A stretch of DNA of 64,000 nucleotides from Actinomadura harenae. Lineage in GTDB: Bacteria > Actinomycetota > Actinomycetes > Streptosporangiales > Streptosporangiaceae. Below are positions 44,114-51,986 of this stretch, in pieces (position 1 is the first letter of the stretch; every line of letters starts with the position of its first letter). The notes below the pieces were generated by a model that was not told the DNA's origin, did not search any database, and was given only the letters and a program-made list of their open reading frames with translations. Location: the NCBI RefSeq assembly GCF_003696215.1, contig NZ_RFFG01000026.1:35837-99836 (forward strand). Reading direction: 5' to 3'. The position numbers were made by a program, and so were the translations under genes.

Positions 44114-44330
44114 CATGAGCAAGCCGACGCCTTCCCAGTGAATGGGACCCATCGCGTCCCTTCCGAGCCGGTCACACGGACGTCACCCACGCACGTACCC
44201 CGCGGTGCTCGGCAGGGCCGCGTAGAGCGGGCGGGCCGGGGAAACCCACCCTGAGCAATCACGGGCTGGGCGCCCCGGCCCGCCCCGAGCCGCTACCCCA
44301 CACCCCGACTCCGGCCGACCCGCAAGGAGG

Positions 44331-44537
44331 CCCCGGACGGCCGACCGCGACCCCGGCCACATGCCGGACCGTGACGGTCTTGGCGTTGTCGGTCAGCAGA
44401 TACGTCGGCGCGGCCCCGATCCACCGGAGCGTGGTGTCCAGACACGCGATCACACGCCCCAGCGACTCGTCCCAGGACGGCGCCACCACCCGGAAGTCCC
44501 GGGACTCGGGTCCGTGCCACCGGCCCCAAAGTAGGTT
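44331..44537 (-). pseudogene. IstA fragment (IS21 transposase)
   Basis: About 69 codons read LLWGRWHGPESRDFRVVAPS, CLDTTLRWIGAAPTYLLTDN and AKTVTVRHVAGVAVGRPG. TYLLTDNAKTVT is the second-Asp region of the IS21 transposase IstA. Both ends are missing. At its upstream edge a 24-bp piece of the same sequence is repeated in inverted orientation. Confidence 0.65.
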
Positions 44538-44562
44538 GGGTGACACGGACCCGAGTCCCGGG
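44498..44562. repeat. 24-bp inverted repeat at the istA remnant edge
   Basis: The 24 bases at 44498-44521 and 44539-44562 are reverse complements with one mismatch, separated by 17 bases. The left arm is part of the istA fragment (codons for WHGPESRD); the right arm is an inverted copy just outside it. It probably arose by a template-switch or palindromic end-joining event and would form a strong hairpin. Confidence 0.75.
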
Positions 44563-44564
44563 CC

Positions 44565-44708
44565 GTGGGGACCGCGGCCAAGGCGGCGAGTGCCCCGGGC
44601 CTCGCGGACTGCAAGCTGGGCTACGGCCAGACCACCCCCGAGGGAGCCGTCCTCCACATCAGGAGCTCGTACTACAAGTGCGTCAACGGGACGCTCCAGA
44701 GGCTGTGA
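44565..44708 (+). pseudogene. C-terminal remnant of a small secreted protein
   Basis: The frame reads KAASAPGLADCKLGYGQTTP and EGAVLHIRSSYYKCVNGTLQ to a TGA. It matches the end of small actinomycete secreted proteins with a Cys pair. The signal peptide region is gone, removed at the inverted-repeat/istA junction. Confidence 0.45.
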
Positions 44709-44757
44709 CGCGGGGGCTCGTCCCGAGCCCGAATCGCCACGTTCGGGAGAAGGACGC

Positions 44758-45396
44758 CTACCAGGAGGCGGGCCCGTACACCGAGCGGGCCCATGCGTCC
44801 CGGTCCCAGCCGGTGACGGCACGGCCGGTGATCGCGGTGATGGCTGCGGCGGCCGCGGCTTGGGCGCCCGGTGGTGTCGCTGGGGCGCAAGCTGTTGCCG
44901 AGCAGCCGAACTCGGGCGCCTCGATGTCGCCGTCCAGGCCGGTCAGTCCCCATCGGCCCTCATCGCGCCAAAGGCACGCGTCGGTGTCGTCCCAGCCGCC
45001 CCCATGGCCGCCTCCGGTCTGCGCCTCCGATTCCGGTTCGGGCTGGGGCCGCCGTTCCCGAGGGGCGGCCAGTACCTCGGCGGCGGCCGCGGTCATCGCG
45101 CCGCGGCGGCCGTCGGTGTCGCTGGTCATCCTGGTCATCCTGGTCGTCAGGTCGGAGAGGGGCAGACGCAGCGTGGCCGCGGCGTCGGCGACCTCGGCCC
45201 GGCGGGACGCCCAGGCGCGTCGGTGCCGGGTCTGCTCGGAGGTGGGGTCGGCGTAGCGGTGCCGGGCGTGATGGGCCTCCTGGCGGCAGGCCGGTGAGCA
45301 GTACCGGCGGCGTGGGCCCGCGTCGGGCGGCAGCAGCTTGGAGCAGACCGCGCTCGCACACCGCCTCGGGCCTGTGTCCACGCTGGTGTCCGCCAT
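44758..45396 (-). CDS. Zinc-finger-like hypothetical protein
   Basis: A 212-residue protein; the ATG at 45396 is preferred over the upstream one because the extra residues look non-coding. Near the N-terminus CASAVCSKLLPPDAGPRRRY is followed by CSPACRQEAHHARHR, a C-x4-C-x14-C-x3-C arrangement that fits a zinc ribbon like those of actinomycete element-borne DNA-binding proteins. The middle is low complexity. The C-terminus repeats 'AAAITAITGRAVTGWDRDAW'. Function unknown. Confidence 0.55.
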   Translation of the reverse strand: MADTSVDTGPRRCASAVCSKLLPPDAGPRRRYCSPACRQEAHHARHRYADPTSEQTRHRRAWASRRAEVADAAATLRLPLSDLTTRMTRMTSDTDGRRGAMTAAAAEVLAAPRERRPQPEPESEAQTGGGHGGGWDDTDACLWRDEGRWGLTGLDGDIEAPEFGCSATACAPATPPGAQAAAAAAITAITGRAVTGWDRDAWARSVYGPASW

Positions 45397-45551
45397 GGCG
45401 TAACGGTGCAGCCGAGACCACGGCCCGGGTTCCGCCACGGCATAACGGAGGCGGACCCTGACCCGCGCTCGGGGGCAGGGGCAGCCTCAGCCCCGGGGCC
45501 CGGGGGGGCGCGTGGAGGTGCCGACGAGGGGCGGGCTTGGCGTTCCCGGCG

Positions 45552-46034
45552 TCAGGAGACTCGGGCGACCGCGAAACCGGTGGGAAGGGCTCCTTCGCCC
45601 AGGACGACGGTGTAGAGGTTGTTGAAGGCGTTAGCGCGCAGGTAGCGGCCGGTACCTACGCTGTAGAACTGCTTGTTGTTGTCGGGGCCGCTGGTGCGCC
45701 ACTGCTCGTAGCGGTTGTCGGATTTGCAGGGGGAGGTGTAGACCGAGCCGGTCCTGTCGCCGTCCAGGCATCGGCCTGTGGCGACGTTGCGCAGGAGCAC
45801 GGACTTGTCGGGGCCCGGGGTCCATACCCACTGCTGGGTGCGGGAGCCCTGGGCGCACTTGCGCATGGAGGCGTGGGGGCCGCTGTGGTTGGTCAGGCAC
45901 CCGTACGGCGTCTTGACACTGACGACGGACCGCGGCGGCGGGTCGGCCGCAGCAGCCGCCGTTCCCTCCGGGCTCATCACCGCCAGACCCGCCACCGTCA
46001 CGCCGGCGAACGCGGAAGAGATGATGAAGCGCAT
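45552..46034 (-). CDS. Secreted ricin-type beta-trefoil lectin-domain protein
   Basis: A 160-residue secreted protein. The signal peptide runs through MRFIISSAFAGVTVAGLAVM to about residue 30. The mature part has the beta-trefoil repeat pattern: GCLTNHSGPHASMRKCAQGS with QQWVW, RCLDGDRTGSVYTSPCKSDN with YEQWR, and a third incomplete unit. The C-x-x..QxW motifs mark ricin-B (CBM13) folds, which bind sugars. Without a catalytic domain it may act as a free lectin. It stands alone, with a likely promoter in the 250 bases upstream. Confidence 0.8.
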   Translation of the reverse strand: MRFIISSAFAGVTVAGLAVMSPEGTAAAAADPPPRSVVSVKTPYGCLTNHSGPHASMRKCAQGSRTQQWVWTPGPDKSVLLRNVATGRCLDGDRTGSVYTSPCKSDNRYEQWRTSGPDNNKQFYSVGTGRYLRANAFNNLYTVVLGEGALPTGFAVARVS

Positions 46035-46287
46035 GAGGCTCTCCTATCGGGTTCCGAGGTGGGATGGCGGTTGGCGCCCGTGGTGCGCTTCGCAGTCTCC
46101 CCGTCACCATCGATGAGTGACAGGCTACGAAGGGTCACTATTGACTCCTATAGGTGACATGCAGCTCTGTAGCTGCGGTTACGCCGCCGGCTGCCCCGAG
46201 AGGACCGCCAGGCGAGGCGTGTCGTAAAACGTTCGATTCTCGGGGCTGAGGAACGGGGCTGGGCGGGGCGCCGCCCTCACCGGCGTG

Positions 46288-46422
46288 GGCTGCATCCGGA
46301 TCTTCGCCGACCAGCAATCCGGCAAGAACGCCGACCGCGACGAGCTGATCAAGGCGATGGACTACCTGCGGCCCGGCGACACCCCGGTCGTGCCCTCGCT
46401 GGACCGGCTGGTGTTGATCAAG
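46288..46422 (+). pseudogene. Serine recombinase N-terminal scrap
   Basis: The frame reads CIRIFADQQSGKNADRDELI, AMDYLRPGDTPVVPSLDRL. It is the central part of a resolvase catalytic domain ('F.D..SG...R.EL......LR.GD..VV..LDRL') without the nucleophile serine region or the rest of the protein. Confidence 0.6.
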
Positions 46423-46879
46423 GGGGCGTGTTCACGCGAAGCGGGGTCCCCTTGATCAACCCCAGCCGCGGCCCGGACCTCCACTTTCCCCGTCCGCCCA
46501 CCACCAGGCCATGGCCGCCCGTCAACGCCCCCGTTGACCGTCCATCACCAACACCGCGTCCGCCCAATGCCGTTCCCGGTGGCCGTACACCGCTAGATCT
46601 TGACCGCCTACCCCCAGGTCTCAGTGGCCACTAGCACGGGGCAAGCGTCTAGCTCTGACGGTGTCTTTCCGGCGTATTCCGGCCGCCCCCAAGAAGCCCA
46701 TGGCCGATCAAGCTAGCGACCAGCTCGGCGTCCCGCTCCCGAAGCTGACCCCAGCCCCAAAGTCGGTGTCCGGCTGAGCTCCTGGTGGGGGCAGGCCCAC
46801 CTCGGCCCGCCGCGGTGCGGGCGCCCAAAAAGAACTGGACTCCGGAGCCGGGGCCCGCGAAGTCCAGATGGAGCTTGAG
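46423..46879. other. Intergenic stretch with one arm of an inverted repeat
   Basis: No gene. The segment around 46730-46765 is repeated in inverted orientation at 47161-47193, on the other side of the tRNA gene. Confidence 0.4.
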
Positions 46880-47193
46880 TGTCCGAGCCAAGATTCGAAC
46901 TTGGGACCCCCCGCCGAAGAGACGGGTGCTCTATCCACTGAGCTAATCGGACCCCTTCAGGCTAGCTCCACCGAAAGATCAACGGTGCCCAACCACACAA
47001 AGTGTCAGTCACCTTCCGCCCGGTGCGGACCCCGCACCCGCGCTCCGGCAGCTCGAGGTGCTCGCGGAGCTGGTTTCCACTCGTCGACGAGGATGCAGGC
47101 GGGTTCACGGGCGTGGGCCAGGGCGAGCTGGGACGCGACCGTGACTTAGCGCATCGCTACCTTGGGGCTGGGGTCAGCTTCGGAAGCGACGCC
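46730..47193. repeat. Inverted repeat pair flanking the tRNA
   Basis: A 22-bp perfect core (TTGGGGCTGGGGTCAGCTTC plus two bases) with further partial identity occurs on the minus strand at about 46733-46765 and on the plus strand at 47161-47193. The arms lie about 115 bp and 210 bp outside the tRNA gene. They could be ends of a lost small element that inserted at the tRNA. Confidence 0.55.
46880..46952 (-). tRNA. tRNA gene, anticodon CTT by position (atypical)
   Basis: The minus strand folds as a tRNA: 7-bp acceptor stem (last pair mismatched), D-arm GCTC/GAGC, anticodon stem CCCGT/GCGGG, and a T-arm CCAAG-TTCGAAT-CTTGG with the invariant TTCGA. The loop CTCTTCG puts CTT (Lys) at 34-36, but residue 37 is C rather than a purine and the D-loop looks arginine-like. 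So identity is uncertain; it may be a specialised or decaying tRNA. CCA is not encoded. Confidence 0.7.
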
Positions 47194-47517
47194 AGCTCCG
47201 AAGACCGCGACGCCAGGCCATCCCCGCGGCCCCTTTCTCCCGTATTCCGGTCGCCCCCCAACGGGAGGCGCGGCGTTCGCGCTCGTCTTCGGGTTGGAGA
47301 TCCTCTTCGCGACCTTCTTCATCTGGGGACTGCCGCGCTGACGCCCGCAGATCGGTCGCCGATGCGTCGACGACGGCCGGGGCGGCGCGGCCCGTGCGTG
47401 TTTGTCCGGCGTTGGTGGGTGGGGGTTGTCAGACAATTCTCCGCCTCCAAGGCTGGGTCCGAGCGGCCGTCCCCGGCCGTGCACCCCCGCATCCGGCATC
47501 CGGCGCAAGGGAGAAGC
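46953..47517. other. Intergenic stretch between tRNA and secreted-peptide gene
   Basis: No intact gene. A minus-strand tail near 47000-47145 reads SQLALAHAREPACILVDEWK and may be part of a lost gene. The palindrome at 47426-47436 belongs to the next gene's promoter region. Confidence 0.35.
47426..47436. promoter_or_regulatory. TTGTC-A-GACAA operator-like palindrome
   Basis: A perfect 11-bp palindrome 82 bases upstream of the secreted-peptide start. TTGTCnGACAA is the core of operators bound by FadR-type GntR regulators. No GntR gene lies nearby. Confidence 0.45.
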
Positions 47518-47757
47518 ATGCGCGCACACCTCAAGATCCTCATCGCCGCCGCGGCGGCGACCGTGGGCCTCGGCCTGGCCGCCGCCCCCGCCCACGCGGG
47601 TGAGGAGATATGGCCGGGCAAGGGCGGGTTCGCTCCGGCGAGCGACGACTTCTACCCCGGCGGTGGCACCTTCGCCCCGCCGAAGGAGGACTTCTACCCC
47701 GGCGGTGGCACCTTCGCCCCGCCGAAGGAGGAGCCCTGGCCGAGCAGCGGCGGGTGA
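47518..47757 (+). CDS. Secreted small protein with tandem peptide repeats
   Basis: A 79-residue preprotein with AGGGAG before the ATG at 47518. The signal peptide (MRAHLKILIAAAAATVGLGL) is cleaved after APAHA. The mature 51 residues contain two exact copies of a 13-residue unit, DFYPGGGTFAPPK, plus partial copies at both ends (WPGKGGFAP; EEPWPSSGG). The DNA of the two units is also nearly identical, a recent duplication. Gly/Pro/aromatic repeats suggest an extended, possibly cell-wall or aggregation-forming, extracellular peptide; a RiPP precursor role has no support beyond the repeats. Confidence 0.7.
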   Translation: MRAHLKILIAAAAATVGLGLAAAPAHAGEEIWPGKGGFAPASDDFYPGGGTFAPPKEDFYPGGGTFAPPKEEPWPSSGG

Positions 47758-47922
47758 GGTTTCCCGGCCGTGCCACGGTGGGGTCCTGCGGGGGTCGCCC
47801 CCGCGGACCGGCCGCCGGGGCGCGGCCGGGAGCCCCCGGTGGCACGCCGCGATAGGCCGTGGGCGGGATAAGGGCAGCCGGGGACCGGGCTGATCCTTCG
47901 CCGGAGTCCGGTCAGCCGCCCT

Positions 47923-48245
47923 AAGGCCGCCGCCTTCCCCCGCCAGAAGTCGCCGCGCGAGTTCGACTTCGAGGCCAACCGGGCATCGACCCCGCCACCA
48001 TCCACGCCCTGGCCACCAAGCTGGTGAACGAGTTGGTCGAGGCGGCCGACGACAAGCCGCTGATCAAGACCATCGCCCGCTACGGCCGCGGCGCCGAACT
48101 GCTGTTCCGGGTTCTCACCAAGCGCGAGGAGAAGAACAGCCTGGCCGTCGCTCCCAACGAAGCCTTCGGCGGCACCATCATCGAGACCGGCGCCGACTCC
48201 CACCGGTTTGCCCAGCCCCGCGCCCGAGCTCGTGCTGCCGGCTGA
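47923..48245 (+). pseudogene. IstB remnant with three internal deletions (IS21 family)
   Basis: The order of IstB motifs is kept but segments are missing. FPRQKSPREFDFEAN and (after a one-base loss at about 47979) PGIDPATIHALAT are followed directly by KLVNELVEAADDKPLIKTIA, skipping the Walker A region. YGR then joins GAELLFRVLTKREEKNSLAV, skipping Walker B. NEAFGG joins TIIETGADSHRFAQPRARA, skipping the segment in between. Each junction falls at a short repeat (LAT, GR, GG). The product cannot bind ATP. Confidence 0.65.
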
Positions 48246-48313
48246 GACGCTGCCTTCAAGCGTGGGTGGATCGAGGGCGTGGAAATGCCGTCGCCACCCG
48301 GACGGCGCGTCAT

Positions 48314-48319
48314 TACTCT
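48314..48319 (+). promoter_or_regulatory. -10 box of a leaderless GNAT gene
   Basis: TACTCT lies 7 bases before the ATG at 48327, matching the TANNNT-7-ATG spacing of leaderless actinobacterial promoters. No ribosome binding site is present. Confidence 0.5.
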
Positions 48320-48326
48320 CGGCCGG

Positions 48327-49097
48327 ATGAGTGAAGATCTTCTGGCCGCCTATGACCAGCATCTGCGCGGAACAGGCGTCCCGGCACTGGGCGCTTGGAT
48401 CGAGCGGGACGGTCCGCTGCTGCGGATCGTCGGGGAGCATCGCGGCTTCGTCACCGGGCCGCGCGACCTGTCCGGCCATGACGTCGAAGCTCTCATCGCC
48501 GCGCAGATCGCCTTCTTCGGCGGCCGCGGTGAGGCCGTGGAGTGGAAGGCCTGTGGCCACGACCTCCCTCATGACCTGCCCGACCGGCTGCGAGCCGCGG
48601 GATTCGTCGCCGACCCCACCGAGACGGTCGTCATCGGCGGTATCTCCGACACACTGACCGCACCGTCCGCCCCCGATGGCGTGGTGATCCGCAGGGTCGG
48701 CCGCGAGGCGATCCCCGCGATCGTGGCGATGGAGTCGCAGGTCTGGGAACGCGACTGCGGCTTCATCAGTGACCACCTGTCCGGCAGTCTGGCCGCCGCT
48801 CCCGACCGCCTGGCGATCTTCACAGCCGAAGCCGCCGGCCAGGTCGTCGGCGCGGCCTGGGTGGAGCTCATCGAGGGCGGGGTCTTCGCATCCCTCTGGG
48901 GCGGGTCGACGCTGAAGGAGTGGCGAGGCCAGGGCATCTACCGGGCCCTCGTGGCCGTCCGAGCGCGCCTGGCCGCCGAGCATGGCTACCGATACCTGCA
49001 CGTCGACGCCTCCGACGACAGCCGCCCCATCTTGGAGCGTCTCGGCTTCACCGCGATCACCACCACGACCCCCTACATCTGGTCGCCGCCGGCCTGA
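48327..49097 (+). CDS. GNAT-family N-acetyltransferase
   Basis: A 256-residue protein. The C-terminal half holds the GNAT domain: EWRGQGIYRALVAVRARLA (198-216) is the acetyl-CoA loop, and DSRPILERLGFTAITTTTPY the typical end. The N-terminal 115 residues (VEWKACGHDLPHDLPDRLRA) resemble the extra domain of actinomycete double-GNAT proteins and probably assist substrate binding. The acceptor is unknown. The upstream ATG at 48279 is disfavoured; the promoter supports a leaderless start at 48327. Confidence 0.75.
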   Translation: MSEDLLAAYDQHLRGTGVPALGAWIERDGPLLRIVGEHRGFVTGPRDLSGHDVEALIAAQIAFFGGRGEAVEWKACGHDLPHDLPDRLRAAGFVADPTETVVIGGISDTLTAPSAPDGVVIRRVGREAIPAIVAMESQVWERDCGFISDHLSGSLAAAPDRLAIFTAEAAGQVVGAAWVELIEGGVFASLWGGSTLKEWRGQGIYRALVAVRARLAAEHGYRYLHVDASDDSRPILERLGFTAITTTTPYIWSPPA

Positions 49098-49324
49098 TCA
49101 CCAGCGCACCTGGCGTACTCCACCCCCGCCACCGTCGCTGATCCTCATCGACATCACCGCCTCCCAGCCTCCACAGCCGTCACTCGAACCCGCGCACAAA
49201 CGTTGCTGAACCTCACGGCTGCAGCCGTCCTCAATGGCGCGACGTTCAGTGCCGACGCCTCCTTCGAGTAACCGAGGTTCGGCTGAGGCGCGTCCGCGTG
49301 GCGGTCAGGGGTCGATTGGACGCG

Positions 49325-50098
49325 TCAGAGCAGCTCCTGGGCTTGCGGGACGCGGATGAGGAGATCGTGCATGGTCGCGTTCTCGTCGGGGGTGTAGGTG
49401 GCGCCTCGGATGAGGACGACAGGTGTCGCTGCGCCGGATTGCCCCATCAGGGCGGATGCCGCGGCGGCGAGCTCGTCGACGCGGTTGATGTCGCCCCAGG
49501 CCGGGTTGCCGTCCAGGTCCTTGTCGCCTGGGACGGGGCGTTCGAGGCCCGCGATCCCGGCGAGGCCGATCGCGGCGCCGGAGGATCCCTCGCGCCACTG
49601 CTGGCCAAGACTGTCGGAGATGATGACGGCGGGGCGGATCCCGGTGAGGGCGTGGAGATCGTCTCGGATGGTGCGGGCGGATCGGTCGGGATCGACCGGG
49701 AGCAGGCAGGCCCAGCCCTCGGCGAACGGGCCGGCGTTGCTGCTGTCGACGCCGCCGGAGGTGTCGACGATGCCGCGGTTGTCGAGAGTGATGATGTGGC
49801 GGCCGAAGATCGCCAGGACGTCCTGCGATTCGGTGAGGATCAGCTCGCACAGGCGAGGGTCACGGCCGGTGCGGTGGGCGAGCTCCTCAGCACGGTCGCC
49901 CGGGGTGACCGAGTCGAGGGACACGATGCGCCCTTCGGCCTTGGACACGATCTTCTGCGCGACGACCAGGACGTCGCCAGGCTGAAGGACATGTCCGTCG
50001 CACGCGATCGCGTCAGCGATGAGCCGGCCGAGCTCGTCGCCGGTGTGGATGCGTGGCATGCCGGGGATGGCCCGCAGGCGCATGTCCCAGGTGGTCAT
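49325..50098 (-). CDS. Coenzyme F420-0:L-glutamate ligase-like protein
   Basis: A 257-residue CofE-type ligase; the ATG at 50098 has GGAG six bases upstream. The family motifs are GDVLVVAQKIVSKAEGRIV (about 41-59), IITLDNRGIVDTSGGVDSSN, VIISDSLGQQWREGSSGAAI and GLERPVPGDKDLDGN. CofE adds gamma-linked glutamates to coenzyme F420-0 using GTP. This is the single-domain form: in actinobacteria the F420 enzyme is usually the two-domain FbiB beside FbiA, neither of which is here. The neighbour is a FxLD RiPP-type methyltransferase, so a role in a peptide pathway is possible but unproven. Confidence 0.8.
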   Translation of the reverse strand: MTTWDMRLRAIPGMPRIHTGDELGRLIADAIACDGHVLQPGDVLVVAQKIVSKAEGRIVSLDSVTPGDRAEELAHRTGRDPRLCELILTESQDVLAIFGRHIITLDNRGIVDTSGGVDSSNAGPFAEGWACLLPVDPDRSARTIRDDLHALTGIRPAVIISDSLGQQWREGSSGAAIGLAGIAGLERPVPGDKDLDGNPAWGDINRVDELAAAASALMGQSGAATPVVLIRGATYTPDENATMHDLLIRVPQAQELL

Positions 50099-50140
50099 CT
50101 GAGCTCCAGCCATACTCGAAGGCGATCGGGGCTGAGGTCT

Positions 50141-50470
50141 TCATCGTTCGCGCCGAGAGGTGTCGGGCAAGAGATGCAGGGCGCCCGTCATGTTGGATCG
50201 ACCGGTTCTGCGGCAAAGCGTGAGGTTTCGGGGAACGGTTGATCTCCTGGTGGCCGCGCGCGGTGGCGGTGAGCTCGTCGGTAGGAGGCTCGATGCCGTC
50301 GATGGTGAGGCGGCGCGCCCGGTGACCGATGGGTACTGGCGTGCCAGCAGCGTGTAGGCGTCGCCGCCGCGTCCCGCGCGGGTGAGGAGACGGGCGAGGC
50401 TGTCCAGGGGTTCGAGTGCGCGCCGCACGGTGTCGGCACGCGGTCGGCCTGGTGGGATCCATGTGGTCAC
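50141..50470 (-). pseudogene. Hypothetical gene between CofE and the FxLD methyltransferase, probably frameshifted
   Basis: Starts with a GTG overlapping the methyltransferase stop (GTGA). PPGRPRADTVRRALEPLDSL and LTRAGRGGDAYTLLA look natural. After about 50340 the frame becomes Ser/Pro/Arg-rich, while another frame reads PIGHRARRLTIDGIEPPTDE and ATARGHQEIN. A one-base shift near 50340 is likely. Without it the product is 109 residues and stops 42 bases before the cofE start. No family recognised. Confidence 0.5.
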
Positions 50471-51696
50471 TCCCAGGTGACCACGATGGGCCGGTGCGGG
50501 CGCTGGAGGACGAACCGGCCGGTGCCGGGGGTGCTGCTGCCCAGGTCGGTGCCCGGGTCAGGCAGCGCGAACGAGGCCGTCCGGTTCCGCCAATGCGTGT
50601 TGAAGGTCTGGACCTGGTTCGCGACCTGGTCTGCGAGAGCTGCGCCGTCGGGGCCGTGGCCGACGACACCGACCTCGACGTCCTCCTGGCCGCGCCGCGA
50701 GGTCAGGTACGCCAGGCTGCTTCCGCTGGTGGTGGCCATCGCGCCCCAGCCGAACAGCGGCGTCACGGTCCCGCGCTCCTTGGCCGCGGGCTGGACCTGC
50801 ATGCGCATCAGCGGGTTGGGGAGCGTGAGCGACAGCCACAGCTCCATCCACTCCATGGATGTGGTGTGACCGAAGCGGGCGCCGGTCCATGCCTCGTGCC
50901 GGGGCGTGGTGAAGATGCCGGCGAGGGCCGTTCCGTCGGCCTGCTGGTCCTTGTGGATCTGGAGTGCGACGTCGCTTTCGGGGGTGAGGTGGACGGTGCG
51001 GCGCGGGTCGTCTCCGATCCCTCGCAGCGGCATGAACACGGCGAGCCGGCTGTCGACCGAGGACCAGGCGTCCCGGGTGCGTTCGAAGGCGATGGACCGG
51101 GATGCGGTGCCGCGAAGCCGGACGGGGACGACCAGGCGCCCGTCGCGGGCGGTCTGCTCCAGCCACGGGGCCGGGACCTCCCATGCGCCGACCGTCGCGA
51201 TCACCCGGTCGTAGGGCGCGCCCTCTGGGTGGCCGAGGGCACCGTCTCCCAGGATCGCGGTGACGTTGGTGACGTCGGCGTCGGTCAGGTGTGCGCGAGC
51301 CCCGTCGACGAGGTCTTCGTCGACGTCGATGGTGACGACGCGGCCGGCGGGGCCGACGATGTGGCCCATGAGCGCGGCGTTGTAGCCGGTTCCGGCTCCG
51401 GCTTCCAGGATCGCGTGGCCGGGCTGGGCGTCGAGCTGGCCGAGCATCATCGCGACGATGCCGGGCTGGGACGCGGCGGAGATGTTCGCGCCCGTCCCGT
51501 CGTACTTGGTGTAGACGGGGGTGTCGGCGTAGGCGTCCGCGAGCGGCACCCCGGGCACGAACCTGTCGCGGGGCACCTCCCGCAGCGCGCTCTCGATCGG
51601 GGTGCCGGGGGCGACGAGGCCCTGCTGGACGAGCCTGGCGGTCAGGTCGGCGCGGAGCTCGCCTGCAGTAGGTTTGTGATTACTGAGTGTGGTCAT
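50467..51696 (-). CDS. Methyltransferase, FxLD system
   Basis: A 409-residue PIMT-related SAM methyltransferase. ELRADLTARLVQQGLVAPGT at the start, VPRDRFVPG (family landmark), TKYDGTGANISAASQPGIVA and ILEAGAGTGYNAAL (SAM motif I) define it, and TLPNPLMRMQVQPAAKERG lies in the extra C-terminal domain. The group 'methyltransferase, FxLD system' accompanies FxLD lanthipeptide clusters with LanB-like dehydratase and LanC-like cyclase. Start is the ATG at 51696. Right upstream is a LanC scrap; no dehydratase or FxLD precursor is visible, so the enzyme appears to be an orphan. Confidence 0.8.
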   Translation of the reverse strand: MTTLSNHKPTAGELRADLTARLVQQGLVAPGTPIESALREVPRDRFVPGVPLADAYADTPVYTKYDGTGANISAASQPGIVAMMLGQLDAQPGHAILEAGAGTGYNAALMGHIVGPAGRVVTIDVDEDLVDGARAHLTDADVTNVTAILGDGALGHPEGAPYDRVIATVGAWEVPAPWLEQTARDGRLVVPVRLRGTASRSIAFERTRDAWSSVDSRLAVFMPLRGIGDDPRRTVHLTPESDVALQIHKDQQADGTALAGIFTTPRHEAWTGARFGHTTSMEWMELWLSLTLPNPLMRMQVQPAAKERGTVTPLFGWGAMATTSGSSLAYLTSRRGQEDVEVGVVGHGPDGAALADQVANQVQTFNTHWRNRTASFALPDPGTDLGSSTPGTGRFVLQRPHRPIVVTWE

Positions 51697-51706
51697 GGTG
51701 GAGACC

Positions 51707-51980
51707 TTAGACGCCGTCGTCGCCAAGGTACGGCTCGGTCGGACGCACCACGTAGCTCAGGACATCGGCGGCCAGAGGATCGTGCGGGGCGCGGCGCAGC
51801 AGGTAGCCGCCGACGCCGGTCAGCCTGCGGATCACGTCGAACTCCGCCACGTGCGCAACCTCGCCAGCGTCCAGCCGGGTCCGGGCGTCGGTGCGGACCG
51901 CAGCGTCCAAGTGGTGCTGAGCGCGGGCGGTGATTTCGGTACGGGTGCGGCGTCTGGTCTGCCCGGCGCGGGGATGCCTT
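51707..51980 (-). pseudogene. LanC-like cyclase, C-terminal scrap
   Basis: The frame reads TRLDAGEVAHVAEFDVIRRL, TGVGGYLLRRAPHDPLAADV and LSYVVRPTEPYLGDDGV before a TAA. This matches the C-terminal region of actinomycete lanthionine synthetase C-like proteins ('FDVIRGLTGLGAYLL...LRDVLAYLV.LTEP'). The zinc-binding residues and the rest are missing. It ends 10 bases before the FxLD methyltransferase start, the expected order for such a cluster. Confidence 0.6.
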
Positions 51981-51986
51981 CATCAG

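Noticed and set aside
47518..47757. Calling the tandem-repeat secreted protein a RiPP precursor
   Set aside because: It has a Sec signal peptide with an AHA cleavage site and no modifying enzyme nearby.
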